DNA from: DATBHM01 sp963772375
GTDB taxonomy: Bacteria > Actinomycetota > UBA4738 > JACQTL01
Reading direction: 5' to 3'
DNA length: 64,000 nt
NCBI GenBank assembly: GCA_963772375.1
Contig: CAVYXG010000001.1
Span: 372,001-436,000 of the forward strand
The stretch's first letter is position 1. Each line of letters begins with the position of its first letter. Below, one piece after another: positions 16,718 through 25,673 of this stretch. The position numbers and the translations under genes are program-made. Below the pieces are notes generated by a model that was given only the letters and a program-made list of their open reading frames with translations, was not told the origin of the DNA and made no database searches.

Positions 16718-18963
16718 ACGACGAGACGCTGCCGCCGGCCACCGGCGAGCCGGCGACGCCGCCTCCTCCGCCGATGCCGCACCACCAGTTCGTGTTCGGC
16801 GAGGAGCCCGACACCCCTGCCGGCATCGCGGCCGAGGAGGCCGACGAGGCCGTCACGTCGCGGTCCGAGGCGCTCGTCGCGATGCTGATCGTGTTCGCGA
16901 CGCTGGCCGCTGCCGTCGTCGGATACCTGCAGATCTGGGCCTCAGGCCGCTCGGACGCCGCGGCCGCTGCCGCCCAGCGGGACGCCATCGCCGCGACCGC
17001 CCAGCAGGTCCGGTCCGACCGGTGGTCAGAGCTCCAGGTGTCGACCCTCGAGACCTCGACCCTCGACGGCCAGCAGGCCGACCTGCGCGACTCGCAGGCC
17101 CAGGTGCTCGGCCAGCCCGAGACGCCGGCCCAACAGCTGCTGGGGGTTCGCCTCCGCAAGCTGTCCGACCGTTACGCCGCCCTGTCGACGATGGTCGGGA
17201 AGGAGTTCACCCACATCCCGATCGCCGGAGCACTCTCGCCGGCCCAGGATCCTTCGTTCCCGACGCGGTTCGTCAACGCGAACGACCGCCAGCCCATCCG
17301 CCTCCATGCGCTGCAGGACGCGGCCAACACCGAGAGCTCCGGATGGTCGGCCCACGCCGCGACGTACACGGCGGTGCTCACGCTGTTCGCCGTCGCGCTG
17401 TACCTGCTGGGGTTCTCGCTGGCGCTGCCCAGGGGGCTCGGACGCTGGTTCGTCCGGGGCGGGGTGGCCTTCCTCGCCATCGGTGTGGCGTGGGCGGCCA
17501 TCGGGTCGGCCGGGCGGCCGGAGGCCCCGTCCGAGACCGCCGCGGCGGCGTTCGCCGACGGAACCGTCGCGCTGCAGAACGCCACCGACGCCTACGACTC
17601 CTCGGGGTACCAGGATGCCGTCATCCACCTGAACCGGGCCATCGAGGAGCGGCCGGACTTCGCCCGGGCATACCTCAACCGCGGGCAGGCCACCTACTTC
17701 GCCAGCTCGCCCACGCAGGGACTGGGGACGGTGACCTCGCCGGAGGCCCTCCGGAGCGCGATCGCCGACCTCAAGCACGCCGTCGACCTCGGCCTGGACA
17801 ACGCCGAGGCCGTGGGCGACATCGGCGCGCTGTCCTACCAGCAGGCCCTTGTGGACGACCGGCCGGACCTGCTGAACCAGGCCCTCGACTTCACCAACCG
17901 GGTCATCGCCATCGACCCGCAGCGGCCGCTGTGGCTCTACAACCTCGCCGTCACCCAGCTCGCACTCGGCCGGCGGGACGAGGCCATGTCGACGTTCAGC
18001 ACGGCCGACACGGCGGCGAAGAAGGATCCGTCGACCGCCTCGTTCTGGGTGACTGGCGCGATGTCCGCGCTCGACGTCCTGGCCGAACACCGCCCCTCGG
18101 CATTTGGCGACGTGCTGTCGGCGAAGCAGTTCGTCGTCGGGGACCTGTTCGGGACCGCGTCCGGCGCGCCGGCCCCGCCGTCGGGGCTTCACCTCCAGCT
18201 GGTCGTCACGCCGTCGCTGGTGCAGTTCGCCATCCCGAAGGCCGAGGCCGCGGCGATCGATCCGACCCGCGACGTCGTCGTGGCCCAGTGGTACTACGAC
18301 GACCCCGACCACCACGGGTTCGCGGTGCTGCCGGAGGTCTCAGGCCGGGTCGCGCTCAACACCGCCGCCGACGGCGGGTGGTTCAACCTCCTCGAGTACC
18401 TCCCGACGCCGGCGCCGCCGCGGTGCCTGCCGTCGGGGACGTACCGGGTGGAGGTGTACGTGAACGGCCGCCTGGCGGGAACCGCCTCGACCCCGGAGAG
18501 CTTCGGCCCGCTCCGCACGGTCATCGACCAGGGCCTGAACGCAGGGTTCTGCATCCCGACCGACTGGATCCAGAACCCGGTCTCGAAGGCCGGCGTCACC
18601 CAGGCCTGGCACACGCCCGACGCCTCGGAGGGCATCGCGGTCATCAGGGCGACCGTTCCCGGCGACCAGACCTCGGTGAACGTGCCGAAGATCCTGGACA
18701 TCGGGGTGCGGAAGTTCGCGGCCGCGTTCCTGCCACCGCTGAAGGGACCGAGCGCCCCGCAGCACTTCCTGTTCATGGGGCTCACCCACCAGTTGGAACA
18801 GACCTACCGGTACCAGGGCGGGGGAATCCAGGCCGGGGCGGGCTACGACCCGGGCGAGGGGGCGGTCGTCGTGGCCATCGCGTTCGGGCCCACGGACCGG
18901 GTGACCGCCGTCGAGCAGGCGTTCCAGTCGCTGTCGTCGCTGCAGCAGGTGCCGTCCGGATAG
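16714..18963 (+). CDS. Membrane-anchored TPR-repeat protein of unknown function
   Basis: A 749-residue protein. The Pro-rich N-terminus is followed by membrane segment 1 (near 50-72), a helical region, and two more membrane segments (near 215-265). TPR-like helical repeats then cover about residues 275-430 (AVIHLNRAIEERPDFARAYL, then PLWLYNLAVTQLALGRRDEA). The C-terminal 300 residues are largely beta-type and probably extracytoplasmic, with Cys in PPRCLPSGTYRVEVYVNG and NAGFCIPTD that could pair. It is coupled by ATGA to the upstream membrane protein and followed by a lipoprotein gene. A scaffold for an envelope complex is a guess. Confidence 0.72.
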   Translation: MNDETLPPATGEPATPPPPPMPHHQFVFGEEPDTPAGIAAEEADEAVTSRSEALVAMLIVFATLAAAVVGYLQIWASGRSDAAAAAAQRDAIAATAQQVRSDRWSELQVSTLETSTLDGQQADLRDSQAQVLGQPETPAQQLLGVRLRKLSDRYAALSTMVGKEFTHIPIAGALSPAQDPSFPTRFVNANDRQPIRLHALQDAANTESSGWSAHAATYTAVLTLFAVALYLLGFSLALPRGLGRWFVRGGVAFLAIGVAWAAIGSAGRPEAPSETAAAAFADGTVALQNATDAYDSSGYQDAVIHLNRAIEERPDFARAYLNRGQATYFASSPTQGLGTVTSPEALRSAIADLKHAVDLGLDNAEAVGDIGALSYQQALVDDRPDLLNQALDFTNRVIAIDPQRPLWLYNLAVTQLALGRRDEAMSTFSTADTAAKKDPSTASFWVTGAMSALDVLAEHRPSAFGDVLSAKQFVVGDLFGTASGAPAPPSGLHLQLVVTPSLVQFAIPKAEAAAIDPTRDVVVAQWYYDDPDHHGFAVLPEVSGRVALNTAADGGWFNLLEYLPTPAPPRCLPSGTYRVEVYVNGRLAGTASTPESFGPLRTVIDQGLNAGFCIPTDWIQNPVSKAGVTQAWHTPDASEGIAVIRATVPGDQTSVNVPKILDIGVRKFAAAFLPPLKGPSAPQHFLFMGLTHQLEQTYRYQGGGIQAGAGYDPGEGAVVVAIAFGPTDRVTAVEQAFQSLSSLQQVPSG

Positions 18964-19031
18964 CGCCTCCGCGGGACCGGCGTCATGTGAGAATCCGCCT
19001 GGGAGCGGGGACCGGGGACCGGGGAGGGATC

Positions 19032-19496
19032 GTGGGAATCCGACGGGCGGCCGGGGTGATCGCGCTCGCGCTGCTCGTCGGGTGCACAGGGTTGAACCCG
19101 GCGCCCTCCCCGGCCGGGCCGGCCTCGTCGGGATCGGGATCGACCTCGCTCCAATCGCCGGTCCCGACGACCGGATTCACCTCGCCGGTGCTCACCGGTC
19201 CGACGACTTCCGGCAGCGGACCGTCCGTCGCGTGCGCCCGGCTCGATCGACTCGACGCGGCATTGACGGCGACCTTGCCCGACTACAACGAGGTCGCGCG
19301 CGCCGGGCGTGCGATCGTCCGCATCTCCGCCACGCTGGACGACCCGGGGCAGGCGGCATTGCTCGCCTCCATCGGTTCCGACGCCCAGCACGCCGCCGCG
19401 GCGTTCCTGAACGGTGACCTTGCCAAGGGAGCGCGGCTGCAGAACCGAGTGGTCGACACGATCCCGCCCGCCCGCGTCGCGCTCGGGTGCGACTGA
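19032..19496 (+). CDS. Small putative lipoprotein
   Basis: A 154-residue protein starting at a GTG preceded by GGGAGGGAT. The signal peptide ends in a lipobox LLVGC near residue 19. A Ser/Pro/Thr-rich linker of about 45 residues follows, then a helical domain (LDRLDAALTATLPDYNEVAR, later LASIGSDAQHAAAAFLNGD) with two cysteines, one near the linker end (VACARL) and one next to the C-terminus (ALGCD). It lies 68 bases after the TPR gene and probably belongs to the same unit. Confidence 0.7.
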   Translation: MGIRRAAGVIALALLVGCTGLNPAPSPAGPASSGSGSTSLQSPVPTTGFTSPVLTGPTTSGSGPSVACARLDRLDAALTATLPDYNEVARAGRAIVRISATLDDPGQAALLASIGSDAQHAAAAFLNGDLAKGARLQNRVVDTIPPARVALGCD

Positions 19497-19508
19497 TACC
19501 CAGTCGCC

Positions 19509-22199
19509 TCAGTGGCCGGCGGGGGCGGCCTCCGCCCAGTTGCTGCCCCACCCGATGTCGGCGCGGAGCGGCACAGTGAGTTCGTAGGCCGCCTCCATCT
19601 CGCGCTTCACCAGCTCCGAGGCCTCCTCGACGTGATGCGTCGCCACCTCGAACACCAGCTCGTCGTGGACGGTGAGCAACATGTGGCACTCGAGGTCGGC
19701 GCGTTCGCGGAGCGCCAGGTCGACCCGGATCATCGCCAGCTTGAACACGTCCGAGGCGCCCCCCTGGATCGGCGCGTTCAGCGCCATGCGACGGCCGAGG
19801 TCGCGCACGCGTGGGTTGGCGGCCTGGAGCTCGGGGATGTACCGCCGCCGCCCCAGCAGCGTCTCGGTGAACCCCTCAGCCGTGGCGCGGGCGACCTGCT
19901 TGTCCAGGTACTCCCGGATCATCGGGAATCCGGCGAAGTACGCGTCGATGAACTCCTGCGCCTCGTCCGGCGCGATGCCCAGGCGTGACGCCAGCCCGAA
20001 CGCGTTCATCCCGTAGGCCAGGCCGTAGTTGATCATCTTGGCCCGGGACCGGATCGAGGGATCGACCTGGTCAACCGGCAGGCCGAACACCTTCGCGGAG
20101 GTCGCGGTGTGGATGTCCACGCCGGTCGCGAACGCCTCCGCCAGCCCCTCGTCGCCGGACAGGTGGGCCATGATCCGCAGCTCGATCTGCGAGTAGTCGG
20201 CACACATCAGCACCTGCCGTTCGGGATCGCCGGTCACGAACGCCCGCCGGATCCGCCGGCCCTCCTCGCCACGGACCGGGATGTTCTGGAGGTTGGGGTT
20301 GGTAGAGGACAGCCGGCCGGTCGCCGCCACCGCCTGGTTGAACGTCGTGTGCACGCGGCCGGTGGCCGGGTCGACCAGCCGCGGCAGCGCCACCAGATAG
20401 GTCGAGTTCAGCTTGTCCAGCTCGCGCCACTGCAGCAGCGCGTCGACGATGGGGTGCTGGTCGCGCAGCTTCTCGAGGACGCTCGCGTCGGTCGAGAGCT
20501 GCCCCTTCGGCGTCTTCTTCCCCGGCGACAGGCCGAGCTCGCCGTACAGGATCTCGCGGAGCTGGGGCGGGGAGTTGAGGTTGAACTCCCGCCCGGCGTG
20601 GTTCCAGATCTCGATCTGGAGCGCGCTCATCCGCGACGTGGCGCTGGCCGACAAGTCCTCGAGATAGGGAACGTCGAGCGCCACACCGCGGGCCTGCATC
20701 CGAGCGAGCACCGACGCGAGCGGCAGCTCCACCTCCTCCAGGAGGTAGTGAAGACCGGCGCGGTCGATGCGCCGTTCCATGGCCGGCGCCAGCAGGGCCA
20801 CGGCCGCGGCCTGGGCCGCGACCGGCCGCCAGGCGTTGCCGAACAGCTGCCCGCCCTCCTCCTCCTCGACGCCCGACAGCACGTCCACGCCGAGGTAGGT
20901 CGCCGTGAGCGAGGAGAGGTCGTACGTGGTCTCGGCGGGGTCGAGCAGGTAGCCGGCCAGCAGCGTGTCGAACACCACCCCGTCCACGTCCCGGCCCGAT
21001 CGGGCGGCAGCGGCCTGGAGCTCCTTGGCGTCGTGGACCCACTTGGTGATCACGGGCTCCGCGAGCACCGCGTCGGCCTCGTCGGAGGGGAACGCCGCGT
21101 ACACCGCCCGCCCCTCCCCCGTCGACGCCGCGATCCCGTCCAGACCCTCGCCCTCGACGTGCAGCCGCACGGCGACGGGCCCCTTACCGGCGAGGTCGAG
21201 GAGCTCGCGGCCGGTTCTCTCGACGAGGTCGAGCTCGGTGTCCCACTCGGCGGCCGCCGCGCCCTTGCGGACGTCCTCCAGCCGCTCCAGCAACGTCCGG
21301 AACTCGAGCGAGGTGAACAGCCGCCGCACCTGGTCCTCGTCCCACTCCCCCATGACCGAGTCGGCCGGATCGAGGTCCAGCTCGATCGAGGTGTCGAGCC
21401 GGGCGATGTCCTTGTTCAGCAGGAGCTGCTCGCCGGCGGCCTCGATGCCGGCGCGGACGCGGGGCTTGAGCTCCTCGGTGTGCCGCAGCAGCTCCTCGAC
21501 GTTGCCGTACTGCTGGATGAGCTGCGAGGCCGTCTTCTCCCCCACGCCGGGCACACCGGGGATGTTGTCCGACGAGTCGCCCTTCAACGCCACGTAGTCG
21601 AGATACCGCTCGGGGGGGAGCCCGAACCTCTCGGTCACCGCCGCGACGTCGTAGGTCACGATGTCGGAGATCCCCCGCCGGTTGAACATCACCGAGATGC
21701 CCGGCCGCACCACCTGGAAGAAGTCGCGGTCGGCGGTCACGATCACGACGTCGAACCCCTCCTCGACCGCCCGGAGGGCGAGCGTCGCGATGAGGTCGTC
21801 GGCCTCCTGCTCGGGGTGACTGACGAGCGGGATCCGCAGCGTCTCGACGACCTCGAGGATCAGGCCCAGCTGCTGGCGGAACTCGTCCGGCGTCTCCCGG
21901 CGGCCGGCCTTGTACTCGGCGTAGCGCTCCAGCCGCGCCTTCGGCGTCCCCAGGTCGAACGCCACCGCGATGCGCTCGGGGCGTTCCTCGGTGAGCAGCT
22001 TGATGAGCATCGAGGTGAACCCGTACACGGCGTTCGTCACCTGGCCGGTCGAGGTGGCGAGCGTGTCGGGCAGCGCGAAGAACGCCCGGTAGGACAGGCT
22101 GTGCCCGTCGAGGAGGAACAGCCGGGGCCGCCGTTCCGGCCCTCCGGAGCCGCTCGCTGCGGTCCCCGCCGCCGTGCCGTCCATCTCCTCGGTGCTCAC
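19509..22199 (-). CDS. polA: DNA polymerase I
   Basis: About 896 residues from the GTG at 22199; an ATG at 22184 is an alternative. The N-terminal 5'-3' nuclease domain runs from LFLLDGHSLSYRAFFAL to about residue 300, with its helix-hairpin-helix at IPGVPGVGEKTASQLI. The middle domain lacks the DxE residues of an active 3'-5' exonuclease. The C-terminal family A polymerase has motif A CADYSQIELRIMAHLSGDE, motif B RAKMINYGLAYGMNAFGL and motif C LLTVHDELVFE. It acts in Okazaki-fragment maturation and repair. It converges on the lipoprotein gene, 12 bases away. Confidence 0.96.
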   Translation of the reverse strand: MSTEEMDGTAAGTAASGSGGPERRPRLFLLDGHSLSYRAFFALPDTLATSTGQVTNAVYGFTSMLIKLLTEERPERIAVAFDLGTPKARLERYAEYKAGRRETPDEFRQQLGLILEVVETLRIPLVSHPEQEADDLIATLALRAVEEGFDVVIVTADRDFFQVVRPGISVMFNRRGISDIVTYDVAAVTERFGLPPERYLDYVALKGDSSDNIPGVPGVGEKTASQLIQQYGNVEELLRHTEELKPRVRAGIEAAGEQLLLNKDIARLDTSIELDLDPADSVMGEWDEDQVRRLFTSLEFRTLLERLEDVRKGAAAAEWDTELDLVERTGRELLDLAGKGPVAVRLHVEGEGLDGIAASTGEGRAVYAAFPSDEADAVLAEPVITKWVHDAKELQAAAARSGRDVDGVVFDTLLAGYLLDPAETTYDLSSLTATYLGVDVLSGVEEEEGGQLFGNAWRPVAAQAAAVALLAPAMERRIDRAGLHYLLEEVELPLASVLARMQARGVALDVPYLEDLSASATSRMSALQIEIWNHAGREFNLNSPPQLREILYGELGLSPGKKTPKGQLSTDASVLEKLRDQHPIVDALLQWRELDKLNSTYLVALPRLVDPATGRVHTTFNQAVAATGRLSSTNPNLQNIPVRGEEGRRIRRAFVTGDPERQVLMCADYSQIELRIMAHLSGDEGLAEAFATGVDIHTATSAKVFGLPVDQVDPSIRSRAKMINYGLAYGMNAFGLASRLGIAPDEAQEFIDAYFAGFPMIREYLDKQVARATAEGFTETLLGRRRYIPELQAANPRVRDLGRRMALNAPIQGGASDVFKLAMIRVDLALRERADLECHMLLTVHDELVFEVATHHVEEASELVKREMEAAYELTVPLRADIGWGSNWAEAAPAGH

Positions 22200-22288
22200 C
22201 GTCCGGCATTCTAGGCCGTGCCGCGGACACACCCCCGGGGTCCCGGCCCTCGGCGCGCCGGCGCGTCCGCTCCGATCGCGCGAAGGGC

Positions 22289-22317
22289 GAGACAATGGAC
22301 TTAGCCTCGGCTAGAAT
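22289..22317 (+). promoter_or_regulatory. ZIP-gene promoter with embedded palindrome (predicted metal-regulator operator)
   Basis: GAGACA (22289-22294), a 17-base spacer and TAGAAT (22312-22317). The palindrome TAGCCTCGGCTA (22302-22313) lies in the spacer and overlaps the -10 box. The same 17-base string, ACTTAGCCTCGGCTAGA, recurs at the efeU promoter. The half-site TTAGCC resembles DtxR/IdeR-type iron boxes, and a DtxR-family gene lies 2 kb downstream. Control by that protein is an inference. Confidence 0.7.
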
Positions 22318-22370
22318 CACTCTTCGTTCGGGCGAAGGCCGCCCGGACACCTGGTCTCGGGGAGACGACG

Positions 22371-23216
22371 TTGAGCACCGGCCAGACGGTTCTTCTGGGG
22401 GCCATCGCCGGCTTCACGATCTTCCTCGGTCTGCCGCTCGGCCGGATGCGCGGCGGGAGCCGCAACCTCCGGATCTTCCTGAACGGGCTCTCCGCGGGCA
22501 TCCTCGTGTTCCTGTTCCTCGAGATCATGGGCCACGCGTACGAGCCGACCGAGGGGGCATTCGTCTCCTTCACGAACGGCCACGGCTCGTTCGGTCACAT
22601 GGCGTCGATGATCGCGGTGTTCGTGGCCGGGTTCGGGGTCGGACTGCTCGCGCTCCTGTATGTCGGCAAGATCTGGAGGCACCGCCCGGCCCCGAGGTCG
22701 ATGACCGGGCAGAGCCTCGGGCCGGGCGCCATGGCCGTCGCCGAACGGCCGGCGGTCGCCGGCGAAACGCTCCGCCTGGGCATGTCCATCGCCATCGGCA
22801 TCGGACTGCACAACTTCTCCGAGGGGCTCGCCATCGGCAGCTCCGCCGCCGCGGGCGACGTCTCCCTCGCGGTGCTGCTCGTCATCGGGTTCGCCCTCCA
22901 CAACGCCACGGAGGGCTTCGGCATCGTGGGACCGCTCACCGCCGAGCGGGTCCGCCCGTCGTGGAGCTGGCTCATCGTGGCGGGCCTCATCGCCGGCGGT
23001 CCGACGTTCCTCGGAACCATCGTCGGAACGGCCGTCTCGAGCGTCCTGTTGAACACGTTGTTCCTGGCACTCGCCGGCGGCGCCATCCTCTATGTAGTCG
23101 CCGAGATCCTGAACGCCGGGCGCAAGATGTCGTGGGAGACGACGCTGTGGGGGGTCTTCGCCGGCTTCCTCGTGGGCGCCGCCACCGAGTTCATCCTCGC
23201 CGCGGCCGGGGTCTGA
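22371..23216 (+). CDS. ZIP family metal transporter
   Basis: A 281-residue membrane protein that moves divalent metals (zinc, iron or manganese) into the cytoplasm. It has about eight hydrophobic segments and the two ZIP signature helices with metal-binding residues, HNFSEG near 147-152 and HNATEG near 177-182. The start is TTG, with GGGGAGA seven bases upstream and no better in-frame ATG. The operator-like palindrome lies 55 bases upstream. The following gene is an iron permease with the same palindrome. Confidence 0.9.
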   Translation: MSTGQTVLLGAIAGFTIFLGLPLGRMRGGSRNLRIFLNGLSAGILVFLFLEIMGHAYEPTEGAFVSFTNGHGSFGHMASMIAVFVAGFGVGLLALLYVGKIWRHRPAPRSMTGQSLGPGAMAVAERPAVAGETLRLGMSIAIGIGLHNFSEGLAIGSSAAAGDVSLAVLLVIGFALHNATEGFGIVGPLTAERVRPSWSWLIVAGLIAGGPTFLGTIVGTAVSSVLLNTLFLALAGGAILYVVAEILNAGRKMSWETTLWGVFAGFLVGAATEFILAAAGV

Positions 23217-23304
23217 CCCCGCGCTGATCTCGCCGGCCACGGGCATTCCGCCGTGCGGGAACCGAATCTCGAAGATCTCGAAGACCCCTGACGCCAAGTC
23301 TACT

Positions 23305-23320
23305 TAGCCTCGGCTAGAGT
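23305..23320 (+). promoter_or_regulatory. Second copy of the palindrome, at the efeU promoter
   Basis: TAGCCTCGGCTA (23305-23316) overlaps TAGAGT (23315-23320), a plausible -10 box, 54 bases before the efeU start. The -35 region is weak (ACGCCA). It is identical over 17 bases to the site before the ZIP gene. Confidence 0.65.
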
Positions 23321-23373
23321 CGGCCTTCGCCGATACGAAGTCGCCGGGGAAGCCGGCGGCGCGACCGGAAAGG

Positions 23374-24415
23374 ATGGGCGTGCTCCCGACGTTCGTGATC
23401 GGGCTCCGCGAGGACCTCGAGGCATCCCTCATCGTCGGCATCGTCGCGGCGTTCCTGGCCAGGAACGGCCGCCGGGACGCGCTGCGGTTCATGTGGGTCG
23501 GCGTGGCGGCCGCCGTCGCCGTGTGCGCCGCGCCGTCGGGCTCGAGTGCTGTCGGCGAACCTCCCCCAGCAGCAGCAGGAGGGCCTCGAGACCGTGATCG
23601 GCGCCGTGGCCGTCGCGACGGTCACCTACATGATCTTCTGGATGGGCTCGCACGCCCGCGAGATGAAGTCCCGCCTCGAGGGCGCGGCCGCGGACTCGCT
23701 GGCCAGGGGGTCCTCGGTGGCCCTCGTCGCCATGGCGTGCCTCGCCGTGCTGCGGGAGGGGTTCGAGACGTCGGTGTTCCTGCTGGCGGCCTTCCAGGCC
23801 AGCACGGCGCGGTGGGCGGCCGGCGCCGGGGCGCTGCTCGGCACCGTCGTCGCCGTCGGGATCGGAATCGGCATCTACCGGGGCGGGGTCCGGTTGAACA
23901 TGACCCGGTTCTTCCGGGCGACCGCGTTCGTGCTGGTGCTGGTCGCCGCGGGGTTGGTGATGTCGGCGCTCCACACGGCGCACGAGGCCGGCTGGCTGAA
24001 CGTCGGGCAGGCGCAGGCGCTGGACCTGTCCGCGATCGCCCGTCCTGGCACCGTGCTGGCCGCCCTGCTGACGGGCGTGCTCGGCATCCAGCCGTTCCCG
24101 ACGACGATCGAGGTCGCCGGGTGGTTGCTGTATGCGATCCCGATGGTGGTGTTCGTCCTGCGGCCGCGCCGGACCTCCGGCAGCGGCCGGACCGGGCACG
24201 CCATGACGGCCGGGACCACGACCCCGATCCCCGCGACGGCCGTCGACGGCCCGCAGGGCACGGCCACCGCCGGAGCCGTCCGGGCCGCCCGGCGAGCCGG
24301 CGCCGCCGCGCTGGCGCTGTTCCTCGTGGGCTCGCGGAGCGGGTTGTTCGCCTGTCCTCCGGGGGTCGGGGGGCCGGACGAGTTCTGGGGGAGCTCACTC
24401 CTCGGGACCGGCTGA
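23374..24415 (+). pseudogene. efeU: EfeU/FTR1-type iron permease, frame broken by two 1-base losses
   Basis: The first frame reads MGVLPTFVIGLREDLEASL to about 23531. The continuation, VLSANLPQQQQEGLET onward, is in another frame from 23546, and the 15 bases between read AVGLE in the third frame. Two single-base deletions would restore one protein of about 347 residues. It contains both FTR1 motifs: REDLE (consensus REGLE) and REGFE in AVLREGFETSVF, with about seven membrane segments. The last 21 bases overlap the convergent DtxR-family gene. It is either a pseudogene or an assembly error in GC-rich sequence. Confidence 0.85.
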
Positions 24416-25126
24416 CGCCTCGTCGACGATCTCGACCCAGATCAGGCTCGCGACCTGGGTGCCGAGGGGCCGGGTCGAACCGGCCACCTCGACCGGGATG
24501 GCCTGGACGCTGGGCGACGCCGTGGCCACGGTGACGCGGGCGCCGGTCATCAACTGGTAGCTCTGCAGCTCGCGCAGGAGGTCCGGCGCGTCGTGCTCGG
24601 CCACCTCGGAGATCCGCCGGACAACCGCGGGGACGCCCGGCGGAAGCTCGGACAGGGGGATGAGGTCGCCGTAGGGCTCGCGGCGGCCGGGGATGACGTT
24701 CCCGTGGGGACACGTCGTCGGGCTCCCCAGCAGCTGGTCGATCCGGTCGGCGACCCGGTCCGAGACGCCGGGGGCCAGGAGCTGGGCCTCCTCGTCCGCC
24801 ACTGCCCAGTCGAACCCGAGCGCGTCGGTCAGCCACCGTTCGAGGAGTCGGTGGGTCCGGACGATCGAGCTGGCGAACTCCTCGCCGCGATCGGTCAGCG
24901 AGACGCTCCGGTTCCCGGCGATCAGTACCCAGCCGTCCCGCTCGAGGCGCTGGAGGGTGGCCGTCACGGTGGGCGCCCGCACGCCGAGCCACTCGGCGAG
25001 CCGCCCGGGCCGGACGCGCCCCTCCTCGAACCGGATGTAGAAGATGGTCTCGACGTACGCCTTGATCGTTTCCGAACGGATCGCCCCGCCCGAGTGCCCC
25101 GCCGCCGGCCGTGCCATGGCGCCCAT
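24395..25126 (-). CDS. DtxR/MntR-family metal-dependent transcriptional regulator
   Basis: About 243 residues (an ATG three codons later, at 25117, is also possible). The N-terminal winged helix is typical (TIKAYVETIFYIRFEEGRV, GVRAPTVTATLQRLERDGWV). The dimerisation and metal-binding domain includes THRLLERWL and TTCPHGNVIPG. A C-terminal SH3/FeoA-like domain follows. By eye the Cys, Glu and His of DtxR's CRWEH segment are replaced (AQLLAP), while His and Glu of HRLLE remain. Metal or cofactor dependence may differ from classical members. It is the probable regulator of the ZIP and efeU genes nearby. Confidence 0.88.
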   Translation of the reverse strand: MGAMARPAAGHSGGAIRSETIKAYVETIFYIRFEEGRVRPGRLAEWLGVRAPTVTATLQRLERDGWVLIAGNRSVSLTDRGEEFASSIVRTHRLLERWLTDALGFDWAVADEEAQLLAPGVSDRVADRIDQLLGSPTTCPHGNVIPGRREPYGDLIPLSELPPGVPAVVRRISEVAEHDAPDLLRELQSYQLMTGARVTVATASPSVQAIPVEVAGSTRPLGTQVASLIWVEIVDEASAGPEE

Positions 25127-25214
25127 GGTAACGACGGCGCGACGGGCGCACGGTGGGGGCGACCACGGCGGCCGGCGGCAACCCCCGAATCGCAACCGGT
25201 AGGCTGCACCGGCC

Positions 25215-25673
25215 ATGGTCGACGCGCTCGAGGACAACCCGCCGCCTCCCGGCACCACCGCCCAGCAGGCGCTCGATGCCGCGAACGGCGTCCGCACCGG
25301 ACTGGCGGAGAAGCTGGGCATCGAGTTCCTCGAGATCGGTCAGCGGCGGGTCAGGGCACGGATGCCGGTGGAGGGGAACACCCAGCCCTACGGCATCCTC
25401 CACGGCGGGGCGACGGCGTCGCTGTGCGAGACGACGGCGTCGATCGGAACAGCGTTCCTGGTCGGCGTCGACAAGGTGGCGGTGGGCATCGACCTGTCGA
25501 TCACGCACATCCGCTCGGCCCGGTCTGGATGGGTGACGGTCACCGCGGTGCCGCTCCGCGTGGGCCGGACGATCGCGCACTGGGACATGCGGGTCCACGA
25601 CGACGACGGACTGCTGGTCGCGGTCTCGCGGCTCACGCTCGCGGTCCGGGATCCGGCCGCACGGCCGTCGTGA
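25215..25673 (+). CDS. PaaI-family hotdog-fold thioesterase
   Basis: A 152-residue acyl-CoA thioesterase-like protein. The hotdog signature NTQPYGILHGGATASLCET holds the residues that form the active site in this family, followed by AVGIDLSITHIRSAR. Length fits a single-domain PaaI/YdiI member. A TAGGCT -10-like box ends nine bases before the ATG and there is no ribosome site, so the message may be nearly leaderless. It diverges from the DtxR-family gene and is coupled to the DUF554 gene. Substrate unknown. Confidence 0.88.
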   Translation: MVDALEDNPPPPGTTAQQALDAANGVRTGLAEKLGIEFLEIGQRRVRARMPVEGNTQPYGILHGGATASLCETTASIGTAFLVGVDKVAVGIDLSITHIRSARSGWVTVTAVPLRVGRTIAHWDMRVHDDDGLLVAVSRLTLAVRDPAARPS

